DNA of 64,000 bases from Pseudomonas sp. C1C7 (GCF_013359595.1 NZ_JABFMP010000020.1:1-64000), one strand, 5' to 3'; shown: positions 24,352 to 33,679, counted from the first letter of the stretch. Notes: a model not told the origin generated them from the letters alone. Numbers and translations: made by a program.

Positions 24352-26163
24352 TCAAACCGAATTCAATAAGCCTAATAATATCAGTACATATACTCCACCT
24401 ATCCACGGGCTCGCGGAAAAGGCAAGCATTCCAATACCAAATAGAAGTACTCCCAGAGCTAGCCATACTAACCATGAAATATTTGACAAGAAGGCTAACC
24501 ATCCTTCGGGCGCGGGCTGACTTCGAAACAGAGCGAAACCGCTTGTATCGCCAGATATGACAAAATTTGCGATTGCTTCAAGCTTTCCTTCATCTGAGGC
24601 ATCCACGCCAGTACTGTGGGCACCGGAGGCAAATTGGAAGTTCTCGATTCTTTTCTTGGCATCGGAAGCATCTTGGAATCCTCGGAAGCCTCCTGAGCCA
24701 ATATCCAGAGGGCCATCAATCGGCTGCACCTCGATCCAATCGGCAATCTGTTCAAAAAAACGCGGAAAGATGGCTACGACCCAATCCCCGGCCGCAACCA
24801 CGTTAGCTACATATTTTATCCTCCCACTATCGGCCAGCTCCTGCCATTTGAAGTGTTTGGGAACAACGCTTCCGGCAAGGTAAACGCGTTCGACCTTGAG
24901 CGTTTTATACTTATACAATGCGCTGGCTAATATGTAAGTACCGTTTGAGTGCCCCACGTAATCAAATTTCACAGCTTGCGGATACTTAGCACGGTTCTCT
25001 GTATATTCGTCCATGAATAAGCGAACATTCTTCTGCCTGTCCCAAAAGAGCAGGAATGGCAACATCGGGAAGTGTCCATATTTCTGATTTACTACGGCTA
25101 GCCCTGCTTGAGTTGCTGCAGCTTTCTGTTCAATTACGGCTCGAAGTTGGTCAGTCCACTCTCCATAATCCCTGATTCCGTGCATGACATAAACTATGCG
25201 CTCGATGCTGTGGTCCTCACCTTGGCCGTCCAATTTATCGGTATCGAGTAGATTGATTTTCCCTTGCAGTGCAAGCGTTACCGCCTCGCGTCGCTCTTGA
25301 TCCGCCCGAGTATTGCCACCATTGAGCGCGGTACCAATGTCTCGGTGGCCAGTGCCTTCCAGTGTGACGAATATAGTGTCCTTGGCAGCTTTCAGATCCA
25401 TGCTATCTTCTTTGCTGACGATGTCATCTTTATCGCCCAAGAGATGTATTGTCTGCGGCACACGCTTCGTTGTCGGGAATTTTCCCCTGCACAGCTCAAG
25501 CCACTGAATTCGTGCATCCGCTACGAAGGGGGCGCCACGTTGAAGGGCTAATAACAGCTGCCCACTTTGACTTAACCTGGCAAGCCGCTCGCCTATCCAG
25601 ATGGACAGATAGGTTCCAGTTGTCATGTTCTTCGGGCGTGGATCGATCGACCAGCCTCTGTTGATAGTGGCCAAGGATACGAAACGGGATACTTTCTGCA
25701 CCCATGCCCGCTCCCCGCGCAGGCCGAAATCATGGCGATCATCCTCCAGGCCGTTACCCCAGACGATTGCTTTGCGCAGCAGCATGCCTCCCATGCTGTG
25801 TCCAACCAAAATTATTTCCTCATAGTCGTACCTGACATGAGCCTTGTGGATTTCCTTCTCAATGTTGTTCGCAATAGCGTAGGGACTAGCGTTGGATAAA
25901 ACGCCGCTATCGAAGTCGAAAACTAAAAGATCGGATTTAAGTAGCGCCTCACGTGCCAGATGAACGGCGGGTTGAAAGTCCTCCAGTCCGGTCAGGCCAT
26001 GAACGAGCACGACCAATCTCTTGTGCCCCTCACTGTGTTCTAGGTTCACCTGTGTCTTTTGCGAACTAGCCAGAATATGCAGCGTCGCCAAAAGAGCCAT
26101 TAAGAGTACACCCAGAAGCGAAGTAATTTTGATCCAAGTAGCGAGGCCAGTTATCAAAACCAT
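24352..26163 (-). CDS. Membrane-anchored protein with two alpha/beta-hydrolase domains
   Basis: A 603-residue protein. A hydrophobic N-terminal anchor (about 10-32) is followed by a first hydrolase domain (VVLVHGLTG 51-59; ILVGHSMGGML with GHSMGG 121-126) and a second (RIVYVMHGIRDYGEW; FDYVGHSNGTY about residue 405). The C-terminus carries two hydrophobic spans (WLVWLALGVLLFGIGMLAF and GGVYVLILLGLLNSV). Duplicated hydrolase domains framed by membrane segments are uncommon. An AGAGG precedes the ATG. It is probably co-transcribed with the next hydrolase gene 127 bases downstream. The substrate is unknown; lipid or acyl ester is likely from the fold and location. Confidence 0.75.
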   Translation of the reverse strand: MVLITGLATWIKITSLLGVLLMALLATLHILASSQKTQVNLEHSEGHKRLVVLVHGLTGLEDFQPAVHLAREALLKSDLLVFDFDSGVLSNASPYAIANNIEKEIHKAHVRYDYEEIILVGHSMGGMLLRKAIVWGNGLEDDRHDFGLRGERAWVQKVSRFVSLATINRGWSIDPRPKNMTTGTYLSIWIGERLARLSQSGQLLLALQRGAPFVADARIQWLELCRGKFPTTKRVPQTIHLLGDKDDIVSKEDSMDLKAAKDTIFVTLEGTGHRDIGTALNGGNTRADQERREAVTLALQGKINLLDTDKLDGQGEDHSIERIVYVMHGIRDYGEWTDQLRAVIEQKAAATQAGLAVVNQKYGHFPMLPFLLFWDRQKNVRLFMDEYTENRAKYPQAVKFDYVGHSNGTYILASALYKYKTLKVERVYLAGSVVPKHFKWQELADSGRIKYVANVVAAGDWVVAIFPRFFEQIADWIEVQPIDGPLDIGSGGFRGFQDASDAKKRIENFQFASGAHSTGVDASDEGKLEAIANFVISGDTSGFALFRSQPAPEGWLAFLSNISWLVWLALGVLLFGIGMLAFSASPWIGGVYVLILLGLLNSV

Positions 26164-26793
26164 TTCAGATGCCTCTAGATCATTGAATCGAACGATTTCT
26201 GTGTTGGGGCGCCAATAAAGGATGGCATATCGATTTAACTGGACTGTCTAAGACCGTGTCTGTGGGACACTCGGAGAGATGGGTCGATTGACTGATCAGA
26301 GGGGTCAGCGACTGCATGGCGGCCTCTCTCCGCAATGGCACTGTGCTAATAGCATGGCTGAGGGTCGAGGAATGTCAAATTGCACTAGACCCTATGACTA
26401 ATCGTATTTCGCGCTTCCTGCCATGGGTAGCCACCAGTTGAATCCACGGTCGGCAACCACCGTTACCTCAAGATCAAAAATTTACTCTATGACAGAGCCT
26501 ATCGCAGAGTTAACAACGGAGAATAATGATCAGCCGGTTGTTATTTTTAGTCATAAGGTTGATTACCTTGTGTTATATGCTATGGCCTTTGCTTGGCCAG
26601 CGCGTAGTGCTTGAATGCTGGCTAGGTCGAGCTTGCATCGTCAACGTAAATGGATTCTCCACAACTTCCGAATCTAGAACAGGCAGTGGCTTGATGGCGA
26701 AGTGGCGATGTTGCGCTATAAACAGATACATAGAGGCGCCTCCAAGTAGTAGCTGGAGTTAATCAGCAACTAAACACCTGCTTGAGGTGGCTC
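26164..26793. other. Divergent intergenic region between hydrolase and patatin genes
   Basis: About 630 bases with no convincing gene. It is AT-rich around 26470-26600 and probably contains promoters for both directions. Confidence 0.5.
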
Positions 26794-29700
26794 ATGACTA
26801 ATACTGAGACCAGTACCACCAAGTCGCAGCCTGATGTTCTCGATCGTCTGATCGAAGACCGCCGGAAAGCACTTCCGGAAGACGATCGTCCGCTGGACCA
26901 AGAACAACGCTGGGGCCTGGCGTTATCGGGGGGTGGGATCAGGAGTTCAATTTTCTGTTATGGACTCATTTCGGCGTTGGCCAAGGCCGAAGCCTTCTCG
27001 CGCTTTGACTTGATGTCCACTGTTTCCGGAGGCGGGTATATCGGCTCAATGGTAGGCAGGTTGGCTCAGAGCAAGCCGTCTGCAGAAGCGTTGCAGGATG
27101 AACTCGGCGCCCATGGCGCCACCTCACATCATAGAAGCTGGCTACGCGCAAACAGCCGCTACCTGACGCCGCGCGGCAGTCAGGACCGCCTGTTCGGGGT
27201 CGTCACCTTCCTGCGCAACCTGGCAGGTGTTCACTTGGAACTGGGCTTCCTTGCGGTATTGCTGGCGTGTGCCTTGGGTTTCATCGATATCCTGGTCTGG
27301 TACGGGATGGATCAGTTGATCAAGACAAACCCGTCCCTACCCTTTGGGTTCACACCCATGCAACTTTGGGATTGGGTCTCAAAGTGGCCCACGCTGTGGC
27401 TGGCATTGCCAGCTCCCATACTCTGGGCGATCGGGGCGGCGACCTGCTATTGGTACATGCCAACACGCGGGCGCGATCATGTCGAGGTAGATAACGCCTC
27501 CCACAAGGTCACCCGTCAGCTGGCGCTTGCCGTGCAAACAAGTATAGCGTTGGTCCTTCTAGGGAGTGTCGATTGGGTTGCCTGGCGCCTGGCCAAGCAA
27601 CCGGCACACCTGTTTGCGCTCGGAGCACTTTTCACTTCCATCTTGTCGGTGCTCCGTCTGGCGCTTCCCATGCTCCAGCAAAATGGCAGTTCTTCAGAGT
27701 TCTTGCGGCAGCGGTTACCTGGTCTGCTGGACCTGGCAGGAAGGTTCGGGCTGCTGGTGCTAGCTATTTTCTGGACCAGCCTGGTCCACGCCTTTGCGAC
27801 CTTACGAGTCTGGGATTCTGACTGGAATCGTGTGGACTTTGTCGGAGCCGCCTGGGCACTCACCGTTCCTGCAATCATTTCATTGGGATGGATTTCACTC
27901 TCCGGACGTAATCTTGAGTTTCTCAATCGCTCGTCGCTGCATAATTTTTATCGCTCACGCCTGTCTCGTGCCTATCTGGGCGCAGCGAACCTGCAGCGCA
28001 AGCAGGGCTCGAAGGTCACCCAAGTCCACGACAATGATGATGTGCCACTGAAGGACTACAAACCGCATGTGAACGGTGGGCCTGTTCATATCATAAATGT
28101 CTGTATCAACCAGACGTACCAGCGCGAAGGACTTTACAACATTGATCGGCAGGGAGACTTGATGTCACTGGTCGGTCCCGGGTACTACAAGGTTCAGGGT
28201 CAGCAATGGCGGCAATTCAAGGCAGGTACCCTTAGCACGCTGGGTACCTGGATGGCGGTCTCCGGTGCTGCCGCAGCGCCCGGCATGGGCAGCCTCACGC
28301 GGCCTGGCATTGCGTCTGTATTGACTACCTTGGGTGTGCGCCTGGGCTATTGGTGGCGTACTGGCAACAAGGACCCGCAGTGGTCCTCTATCCTGGTTCC
28401 GAAGTACAAGGGTCTTTATTCCGAACTGCTGGCGAAATTTGCGGGAACCGCCAGCAACACTCAGTACCTGAGCGATGGAGGCCACTCGGAAAACACGGCG
28501 GCCTATCCGCTGCTTGAAGCGCGCTGCGAACTAATAGTAATGGCCGATTGCGGCGCTGATCCGAGCTATAAGTTCCAGGACTTGGAAAACCTGATTCGCC
28601 GTGCCCGCATAGACATGAATGTGGACATCCGATTCATCAAGCCGCCGCAAGGCAGTGACGCACTGTTCGGGTCTCTCGACGATCTGGCTTCGCCGTCTAA
28701 AACAGCCTGCCTAGCATTAGCCCGGATCAACTACCCAGACAAAAACCTGCCGGGAGTGTTGGTACTGGTAAAACCGAACCTGACACCCGGCCTGCCTGAA
28801 GATATTTATAACTACAGTCGCGATTACGAGGACTTTCCTCAGGAATCCACAGCAGATCAGTTTTTTGACGAGGCCCAATGGGAGAGCTATTTCTCGCTGG
28901 GCTGTCATCTGGGCCGGGGGCTGGATGAAAACAGGCTGCGTTCACTGATCGCGGCCGTTCAAAGTAACGGCTGGGTTGATGCCCGGGCGAAAACGTCCTC
29001 CGGCGATACCTCGGCAGCGAATGTCACTGGCGCGCCCGCCATGCCTGCGGACAGCGAAACCACTGACGAAAAATCGCGAAGACCACTGCGCATTCCAGTG
29101 AAATCAGCGACGGCAGCGGGGCTGGGCTTGGGCGTGATCGTCAGCTCGGCTTCGGGACTTTGGGTCGCGTTCGAGAACGCTCAGGGGGACAGCAGCGCCG
29201 GCAGCGATCAGGTGCTCAAACCCCTGTACGACACTTACGGCACACTTCCGGTGAGCATGAATGACGGGCAACTTAACGATTCGGTGGGGCGCATGGCTGC
29301 GCAGTTGTTGACCACCTGGCAGACGTTGCGCGCCCATGACCAGCAGGATCTGTTTCTGAATAACCCGGAGGCTCTGGACATGTTGCGCATGACCTACGGC
29401 CTGTGCGCGCGCATGAGCGACAAATTGGCGGTATGCAACACGCTGATCAAGTCATTCCAGTGCCCGCCCAAGCCTACCGCCTCGCGCGTCACTCAGAACG
29501 ACGGATATTGGGCGCGCGAAGAACCTGCGGCCATGACGCGCATGAATGAGCGCAAAAATGAACGCAAGACAGAAACCTACTGCGATACTGATGAACTCGA
29601 TAACGAAAACCAGCAGGTCGCAGCTACAACCCTCAAGCAGAAAACCCCGGACCGACCATTTATGGTGATGTCCGCCCCCGTATCTTCCGCCATCGCAGCG

Positions 29701-30126
29701 GGCGTGTGGCCTTGGACTTATTTTCTCTCATTCGACCAACCTGTAGCCGTGTACCCAGCCACTGAGAATATCCTAGTCTGCAAGGGTATTACGGTCTTCA
29801 TCCAAATCTATAGCCCGGACGGTCGTGACAATGTTCGTGCCCTGCGATCACTTTGGCGAGCGGCGGGCGCTTCGGTGCCGCCCATCGAAGACGTATCGGA
29901 CACAGCCCGCAGACAAGGCCGCAGCGCACCGACGCCGTATGGCAAGCCCACGGTCATCTATCACCGAGACGATGCTGAAGCCTGCGCCTATGCGCTTCCC
30001 GTGCTGGCCTTGCAGTCAGAGTCGAGCTGGAACGTGGTGCAACTGAACGAGCGATTCGAGAAGTTTCCTGGCACCGTCGAAGTTTGGGTACCACCAACGG
30101 CCGCGGCCGAGGGGTTTTCACAATGA
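26794..30126 (+). CDS. Large patatin-like phospholipase with membrane spans
   Basis: A 1110-residue patatin-like protein, far longer than the usual 300-400 residues. The oxyanion loop is GLALSGGGIRSS (41-52). The nucleophile is Ser78 in STVSGGGYIGS, and the catalytic Asp is D561 in LSDGGHSENTA. Between the two halves of the patatin domain is a long insert (about residues 150-400) with several hydrophobic spans. The C-terminal 350 residues include one more span (AAGLGLGVIVSSASGLWVAF) and a domain of unknown type. ATG 26794 has GAGGTGG just upstream. Patatins cut phospholipid acyl chains; known bacterial roles include the ExoU toxin, type VI lipase effectors and CBASS CapV. It is convergent with the peptidoglycan-hydrolase set and divergent from two hydrolases. 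Codon use is closer to core genes than that of the 22926 gene. Confidence 0.85.
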   Translation: MTNTETSTTKSQPDVLDRLIEDRRKALPEDDRPLDQEQRWGLALSGGGIRSSIFCYGLISALAKAEAFSRFDLMSTVSGGGYIGSMVGRLAQSKPSAEALQDELGAHGATSHHRSWLRANSRYLTPRGSQDRLFGVVTFLRNLAGVHLELGFLAVLLACALGFIDILVWYGMDQLIKTNPSLPFGFTPMQLWDWVSKWPTLWLALPAPILWAIGAATCYWYMPTRGRDHVEVDNASHKVTRQLALAVQTSIALVLLGSVDWVAWRLAKQPAHLFALGALFTSILSVLRLALPMLQQNGSSSEFLRQRLPGLLDLAGRFGLLVLAIFWTSLVHAFATLRVWDSDWNRVDFVGAAWALTVPAIISLGWISLSGRNLEFLNRSSLHNFYRSRLSRAYLGAANLQRKQGSKVTQVHDNDDVPLKDYKPHVNGGPVHIINVCINQTYQREGLYNIDRQGDLMSLVGPGYYKVQGQQWRQFKAGTLSTLGTWMAVSGAAAAPGMGSLTRPGIASVLTTLGVRLGYWWRTGNKDPQWSSILVPKYKGLYSELLAKFAGTASNTQYLSDGGHSENTAAYPLLEARCELIVMADCGADPSYKFQDLENLIRRARIDMNVDIRFIKPPQGSDALFGSLDDLASPSKTACLALARINYPDKNLPGVLVLVKPNLTPGLPEDIYNYSRDYEDFPQESTADQFFDEAQWESYFSLGCHLGRGLDENRLRSLIAAVQSNGWVDARAKTSSGDTSAANVTGAPAMPADSETTDEKSRRPLRIPVKSATAAGLGLGVIVSSASGLWVAFENAQGDSSAGSDQVLKPLYDTYGTLPVSMNDGQLNDSVGRMAAQLLTTWQTLRAHDQQDLFLNNPEALDMLRMTYGLCARMSDKLAVCNTLIKSFQCPPKPTASRVTQNDGYWAREEPAAMTRMNERKNERKTETYCDTDELDNENQQVAATTLKQKTPDRPFMVMSAPVSSAIAAGVWPWTYFLSFDQPVAVYPATENILVCKGITVFIQIYSPDGRDNVRALRSLWRAAGASVPPIEDVSDTARRQGRSAPTPYGKPTVIYHRDDAEACAYALPVLALQSESSWNVVQLNERFEKFPGTVEVWVPPTAAAEGFSQ

Positions 30127-30235
30127 GAGGGAATCGCAATACGATCCGCTAGCGCCAACGCAGCACCCGCTCTGGTGCTCATTGCCAAGGCTCACGAATC
30201 GCGCTCAATGAAAACTCTGAATAGTCTCGCCGTGG

Positions 30236-30595
30236 CTAAACCTTCGTCGGTACTGGGAGTACTAAACCTGCCGTGACACCAACTGCGCCATTGATCGCGC
30301 TCCATACCACGCTTACGACTGCATTCCAGAGTTTCTCAATGGTTATTTGGAACAAGCCCTTGAGCGTCTCGAGAAAATTGGTTGTCATATTCTCGATGCC
30401 TTCGAGGAAGAACTCCCTCGTCTCTTCAGTTATCTCACCCGTTACTATTCCGTCTGCCACCAGCTTGGCCTGCACTCCGATCGCTTTCAACTGGCGCTCC
30501 GAAAAGCCTTTAACTGTGGCGATGTCCTGATTGATGATTAGATTGGCTGCGGCCTTGATGTCCGTGACCAACTGCTCTACGTCTATAGCTGCCAT
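30236..30595 (-). CDS. Small protein with a hydrophobic C-terminal segment, unknown
   Basis: A 119-residue protein that is not recognised. The first 80 residues are helical and acidic (IDVEQLVTDIKAAANLIINQ, GEITEETREFFLEGIENM), followed by a hydrophobic stretch (IEKLWNAVVSVVWSAINGAV to GLVLPVP). ATG 30595 has AGGAGAAG directly upstream. It is the last gene of a minus-strand set with a lipoprotein, an N-acetylmuramidase and an M15 peptidase. A holin-like or toxin-like membrane role would fit the neighbours but is only a guess. Confidence 0.65.
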   Translation of the reverse strand: MAAIDVEQLVTDIKAAANLIINQDIATVKGFSERQLKAIGVQAKLVADGIVTGEITEETREFFLEGIENMTTNFLETLKGLFQITIEKLWNAVVSVVWSAINGAVGVTAGLVLPVPTKV

Positions 30596-30618
30596 TTTCT
30601 TCTCCTGATGCAATCACG

Positions 30619-31101
30619 CTAGCGCTCAAGTGCAGATTCGTAGGTCAATGCCTGGTCCATGTAGGTCAGCACCTGTCCTTTGAATGCCTGAACCTCAACG
30701 CCGGTAACTCCCTGCTTTTTGTCTACCTCACGCATCCGTGAAACCGTCTTCGAAATCTCCTTAAGTGCGGTGGAGCTTGTAGTGATCTGACTTTCGCCCG
30801 ACGTACTACTCGTAGTAGCCAAACTGTTTGTCGGCGCAGGACGTGCAGCGGCTTGTAGCGCAAGTGCATCGAGACAGCCAATGACGTGGTTGTATTGATT
30901 TTCTCTGTTGGCGAATGTTTCTTTAGTCGTTCCGCCGACTGCCGAAGCCATCAATTCCATAGTCTTTGCATTGACTGACGTCAGCCCCTCCACCAGGGCT
31001 TGATCGTACAGCGGAGCAAGCTGCGTAGTGCACGCCTCTACCGCAAGCACAAGCACGATCGCCATACCGCGAAGAGATTTCGCTTGCAAATATGTCCGCA
31101 T
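30619..31101 (-). CDS. Putative lipoprotein, unknown
   Basis: A 160-residue protein with a signal sequence (QAKSLRGMAIVLVLAVEAC) ending in a lipobox-like VEAC. The Glu at -2 is unusual, so lipidation is probable but not certain. The mature part is helical with a Ser/Thr-rich linker (SLATTSSTSGESQITTSST). ATG 31101 has GGGGAG seven bases upstream, better than the ATG at 31116. It is 23 bases from the small hydrophobic protein and next to two peptidoglycan hydrolases, which suggests an envelope partner or immunity-type role. No named family recognised. Confidence 0.65.
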   Translation of the reverse strand: MRTYLQAKSLRGMAIVLVLAVEACTTQLAPLYDQALVEGLTSVNAKTMELMASAVGGTTKETFANRENQYNHVIGCLDALALQAAARPAPTNSLATTSSTSGESQITTSSTALKEISKTVSRMREVDKKQGVTGVEVQAFKGQVLTYMDQALTYESALER

Positions 31102-31197
31102 TGACTTTCTCCCCATGCAAGGAATAACTGCCGCCCAAGAGGCCACTCAGTTGTTTGCTGCTGACAAACTCGTTTCGCTACGCAAACTTCACTCTGC

Positions 31198-31968
31198 TTA
31201 AGAAAACACCTTCGCCACCAACCGCTCCAAAGTGTCCTGGTCTAATAGGCCGGTTTCGGCAAGACCCTCCGCTTCTTGGAAATGAAGCAGCGCCGAGAAA
31301 GTGCGACGACCGCGAATGCCGTCGATCGGGCCGGGCTCCATACCCAAGTATTGCAGTGCTGCCTGGGCAGTACGCAGGCTGAGGTCGGGCAATGTCACCT
31401 TGAACTTCGCATGAGCAGCCGCAAGGCGGGTGTCGTATTCATTACGTTTGAATTCCGCACCATTGTAGCCCCGAGCAAAGGAAACCCAATTGTTGCGCTG
31501 TAGCGCACCGGCCAAGTTGTTACCCTTGATGAAATTCGCCATGGCCTGCAACTGCGAATTCTCGTCCTTGACCATGCCCGCGACCAGCTTGTCGGTCGAG
31601 GCGAAGCCAGCCACTTTGAAGTTGAAACCCATGACCTGACCTATACCCCAGGACGCACTCTGCAGTGCTGCGGTCTTGTCCAACTGCATGGCCTTTTCCA
31701 GTCTTCCATACTCGCCGGCACCGCCAATGTAACCTCCCGCCTTGGATCTGCTGATATCGGCATTGCCGCTGTCATATATACCTTTGGTCAGCCGATGGAA
31801 GACGTGCCGTTCGAAGAGAATCTGCGGACGCCGGTCCGAAAGAAAACCAAAGCCACGCGTCTCGACCGTCAGCACCGCCCACACTTCTGACTCGGATACG
31901 CTTAGCGTGTCGCATACCTCGTCCATGCCTTCGTCGCTCAATGGACTGCCTTTGCCTTGAAAGTTCAT
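31198..31968 (-). CDS. N-acetylmuramidase with peptidoglycan-binding domain
   Basis: A 256-residue peptidoglycan hydrolase. The N-terminal N-acetylmuramidase domain shows the likely catalytic Glu in AVLTVETRGFGF, then ILFERHVFHRL, ALQSASWGIGQVMGFN and ARGYNGAEFKRNEYDTRLA. The C-terminal 65 residues form a PG_binding_1 domain (AQAALQYLGMEPGPIDGIRG). No signal peptide is present, so export would need a holin or a secretion system, as for phage endolysins. GGAGG lies before the ATG. It is between the M15 peptidase and the lipoprotein on the same strand. Confidence 0.87.
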   Translation of the reverse strand: MNFQGKGSPLSDEGMDEVCDTLSVSESEVWAVLTVETRGFGFLSDRRPQILFERHVFHRLTKGIYDSGNADISRSKAGGYIGGAGEYGRLEKAMQLDKTAALQSASWGIGQVMGFNFKVAGFASTDKLVAGMVKDENSQLQAMANFIKGNNLAGALQRNNWVSFARGYNGAEFKRNEYDTRLAAAHAKFKVTLPDLSLRTAQAALQYLGMEPGPIDGIRGRRTFSALLHFQEAEGLAETGLLDQDTLERLVAKVFS

Positions 31969-32059
31969 GCCAGCCTCCTATTGCACCATCTGTCGAGGTG
32001 CGCCATGTAATCGAACTTGGCACAGGGCAAGTAATTCGTGCGCGTGCATTAACTGCGAC

Positions 32060-32668
32060 TCAGACATAGACATCCTGGCCTGCTGCCTTACGCCTGCGAA
32101 GCTCCGCTAACATGCTCCTTTCGTTCATGCCGTGGGCCCAGATCGGGCGTAACTGGAAATGAGGCTGGTCGACGATGCTTTTCCAATTTCCGCCCCATTC
32201 TAGGCCGAGCTCCATACCGAGCACGCCTACTGCCTTGTATTTCGGTGAATCGCCTAGGTACTTGCTGCCCTCAAACACACCGATGTCAAACGCAATGCCG
32301 AAATTGTGGTTGGACTGGCCGCCTTGAGCATTGGTGACGATCGGCTTGTCGGGTATTGTTCTTCCTTGGGCAAATAAACGATTCTGCTCCTCGTAGGTGC
32401 GAAGACCGCTGATGATCTTGATGCGAATCTCCGCAGCCGCAGCTCTCAATAGCAACTCGCGGGCGTATGGGCGCACTTCCGGCAACAAGGTGGCGATTAT
32501 CGCCTCGCTGCGTAGATCCACTACTGTCGGACCATCGTCATCTTCATTATCCTTCAGTGGACCCACAATACGTTGGTAAATCGCGCCCCAGGTTTGAGGC
32601 CCGGCGCGACCGTCAGCGTCAATCGACAGTGCTTTTTGCACGGCCGAGATCATCTTCTCAATATCCAT
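32060..32668 (-). CDS. M15 family peptidase (endolysin-type) with peptidoglycan-binding N-terminus
   Basis: A 202-residue peptidase of the M15 (VanY / L-alanyl-D-glutamate endopeptidase) type, predicted to cut cell-wall peptides. The N-terminus looks like a short PG-binding repeat (MISAVQKALSIDADGRAGPQ). The zinc site is visible as SNHNFGIAFDIGVF and the later QPHFQLRP. There is no signal peptide. GGAG lies before the ATG. It is the first gene of the minus-strand set that continues with the muramidase, so both the glycan and the peptide parts of the wall would be attacked. Confidence 0.85.
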   Translation of the reverse strand: MDIEKMISAVQKALSIDADGRAGPQTWGAIYQRIVGPLKDNEDDDGPTVVDLRSEAIIATLLPEVRPYARELLLRAAAAEIRIKIISGLRTYEEQNRLFAQGRTIPDKPIVTNAQGGQSNHNFGIAFDIGVFEGSKYLGDSPKYKAVGVLGMELGLEWGGNWKSIVDQPHFQLRPIWAHGMNERSMLAELRRRKAAGQDVYV

Positions 32669-33313
32669 CTACTTGACTCCTCCATCAGGATGGCTAGGGT
32701 AAGGCCACTAAAGCCGGCACTTCCGAAGAGGGCGTTGTGACTTTTTTGTATCGCGTTACTCGTGAGAGAATGGGGTAGCGTGTTGGGGGAATTTTGAAGA
32801 ATATAAATCTCGACCTCCCGCTACAGTTCCAAGACAACACACGAAGTAGTCAAGAGCGAGTTGTGAGCAATTTCAAAGTCTCGGCTAGAAGATTTCGCTA
32901 TTCCCTTTATTTCTTGGACCAAGCTTTGCCTGTTTTGAACCTCTCGGATTACTCGATCTTGTCGTACAGGTGTTGGCTGGTTTGCCTGATGGATTGCTTG
33001 GCCTTCAAAACGAGAGCCCTAATCTAGTCCAGCAAGCCGAATACAGACGGTCGGTCAACAAGGAGTGAAACGATGAAAGCTCATTTCTCCGCATTCCGAA
33101 CTCTCGAACTATTAGTAGCTAGTAGCAGACTTGAGTGTTTTCTAGAGCGAATGCTTTCTGTATCGCTCGGATAATTTCACTAGACGATCGATCGATGTGG
33201 GCGGTGTCAATCAGAGCCGCGAACCCGTACTCGCATGCACTGAGCTCCCGCCCCTAAATTCAAATTGTGTTTTTTGGTGTATTGTTAGGCGACTAACTGC
33301 ATAAAGAATTAAC
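32669..33313. other. Intergenic region, no gene recognised
   Basis: About 645 AT-rich bases between the M15 peptidase start and the mvaT-like gene. A 77-codon open frame at 32794 has no recognisable product. Promoters for both neighbours are expected here. Confidence 0.5.
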
Positions 33314-33679
33314 ATGTCAAAACTCGCAGAATTTCGTCAGCTCGAAAAGCATTTAGCCGAACAGCTCCAAGCTCTCGAGGTCCTGAAAGGTGATGTTGGC
33401 CTCAAAAAAGAAATCGAGTTCGAGACCAAGCTGCGTGCACTGCTGGCCGAGTACGGCTACAGCCTACCTAGGGTGATCGACCTGTTAGATCCGCAAGCGA
33501 GCAGCCACACCCCTTCAGTCAATTCCAAAGCTCGCACCCGTAAGCCTCGCCAAGTGAAGGTTTACAAGAATCCTCACACCGGCGAAGTCGTCGAAACCAA
33601 AGGTGGCAATCACAAAACGTTGAAAAAATGGAAATCACAACACAGCTCCGAAACCGTTGAGTCTTGGCTGACCAAGTGA
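33314..33679 (+). CDS. MvaT/MvaU family H-NS-like xenogeneic silencer
   Basis: A 121-residue nucleoid protein. The N-terminal coiled coil for oligomerisation (LAEFRQLEKHLAEQLQALEV, GLKKEIEFETKLRALLAEYG) is followed by a linker and the C-terminal DNA-binding part with KVYKNPHTGEVVETKGGNHK and TLKKWK, nearly unchanged from MvaT. These proteins coat AT-rich foreign DNA and repress it. This copy differs from the housekeeping MvaT in its linker and lies at the island end in AT-rich DNA. It may silence the island itself or poison host silencing. Confidence 0.9.
   Translation: MSKLAEFRQLEKHLAEQLQALEVLKGDVGLKKEIEFETKLRALLAEYGYSLPRVIDLLDPQASSHTPSVNSKARTRKPRQVKVYKNPHTGEVVETKGGNHKTLKKWKSQHSSETVESWLTK

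Noticed and set aside
26423..26762. Two overlapping short frames before the patatin gene
   Set aside because: Overlap each other, no family, and the patatin start with its own ribosome-binding site follows; treated as promoter region.
30236..32668. Prophage remnant
   Set aside because: No capsid, tail, terminase or phage repressor genes in the surroundings; two lysins and a lipoprotein alone do not make a prophage call.
32794..33027. 77-codon frame in the gap before the mvaT-like gene
   Set aside because: No recognisable product and no good ribosome-binding site; most likely leader DNA.
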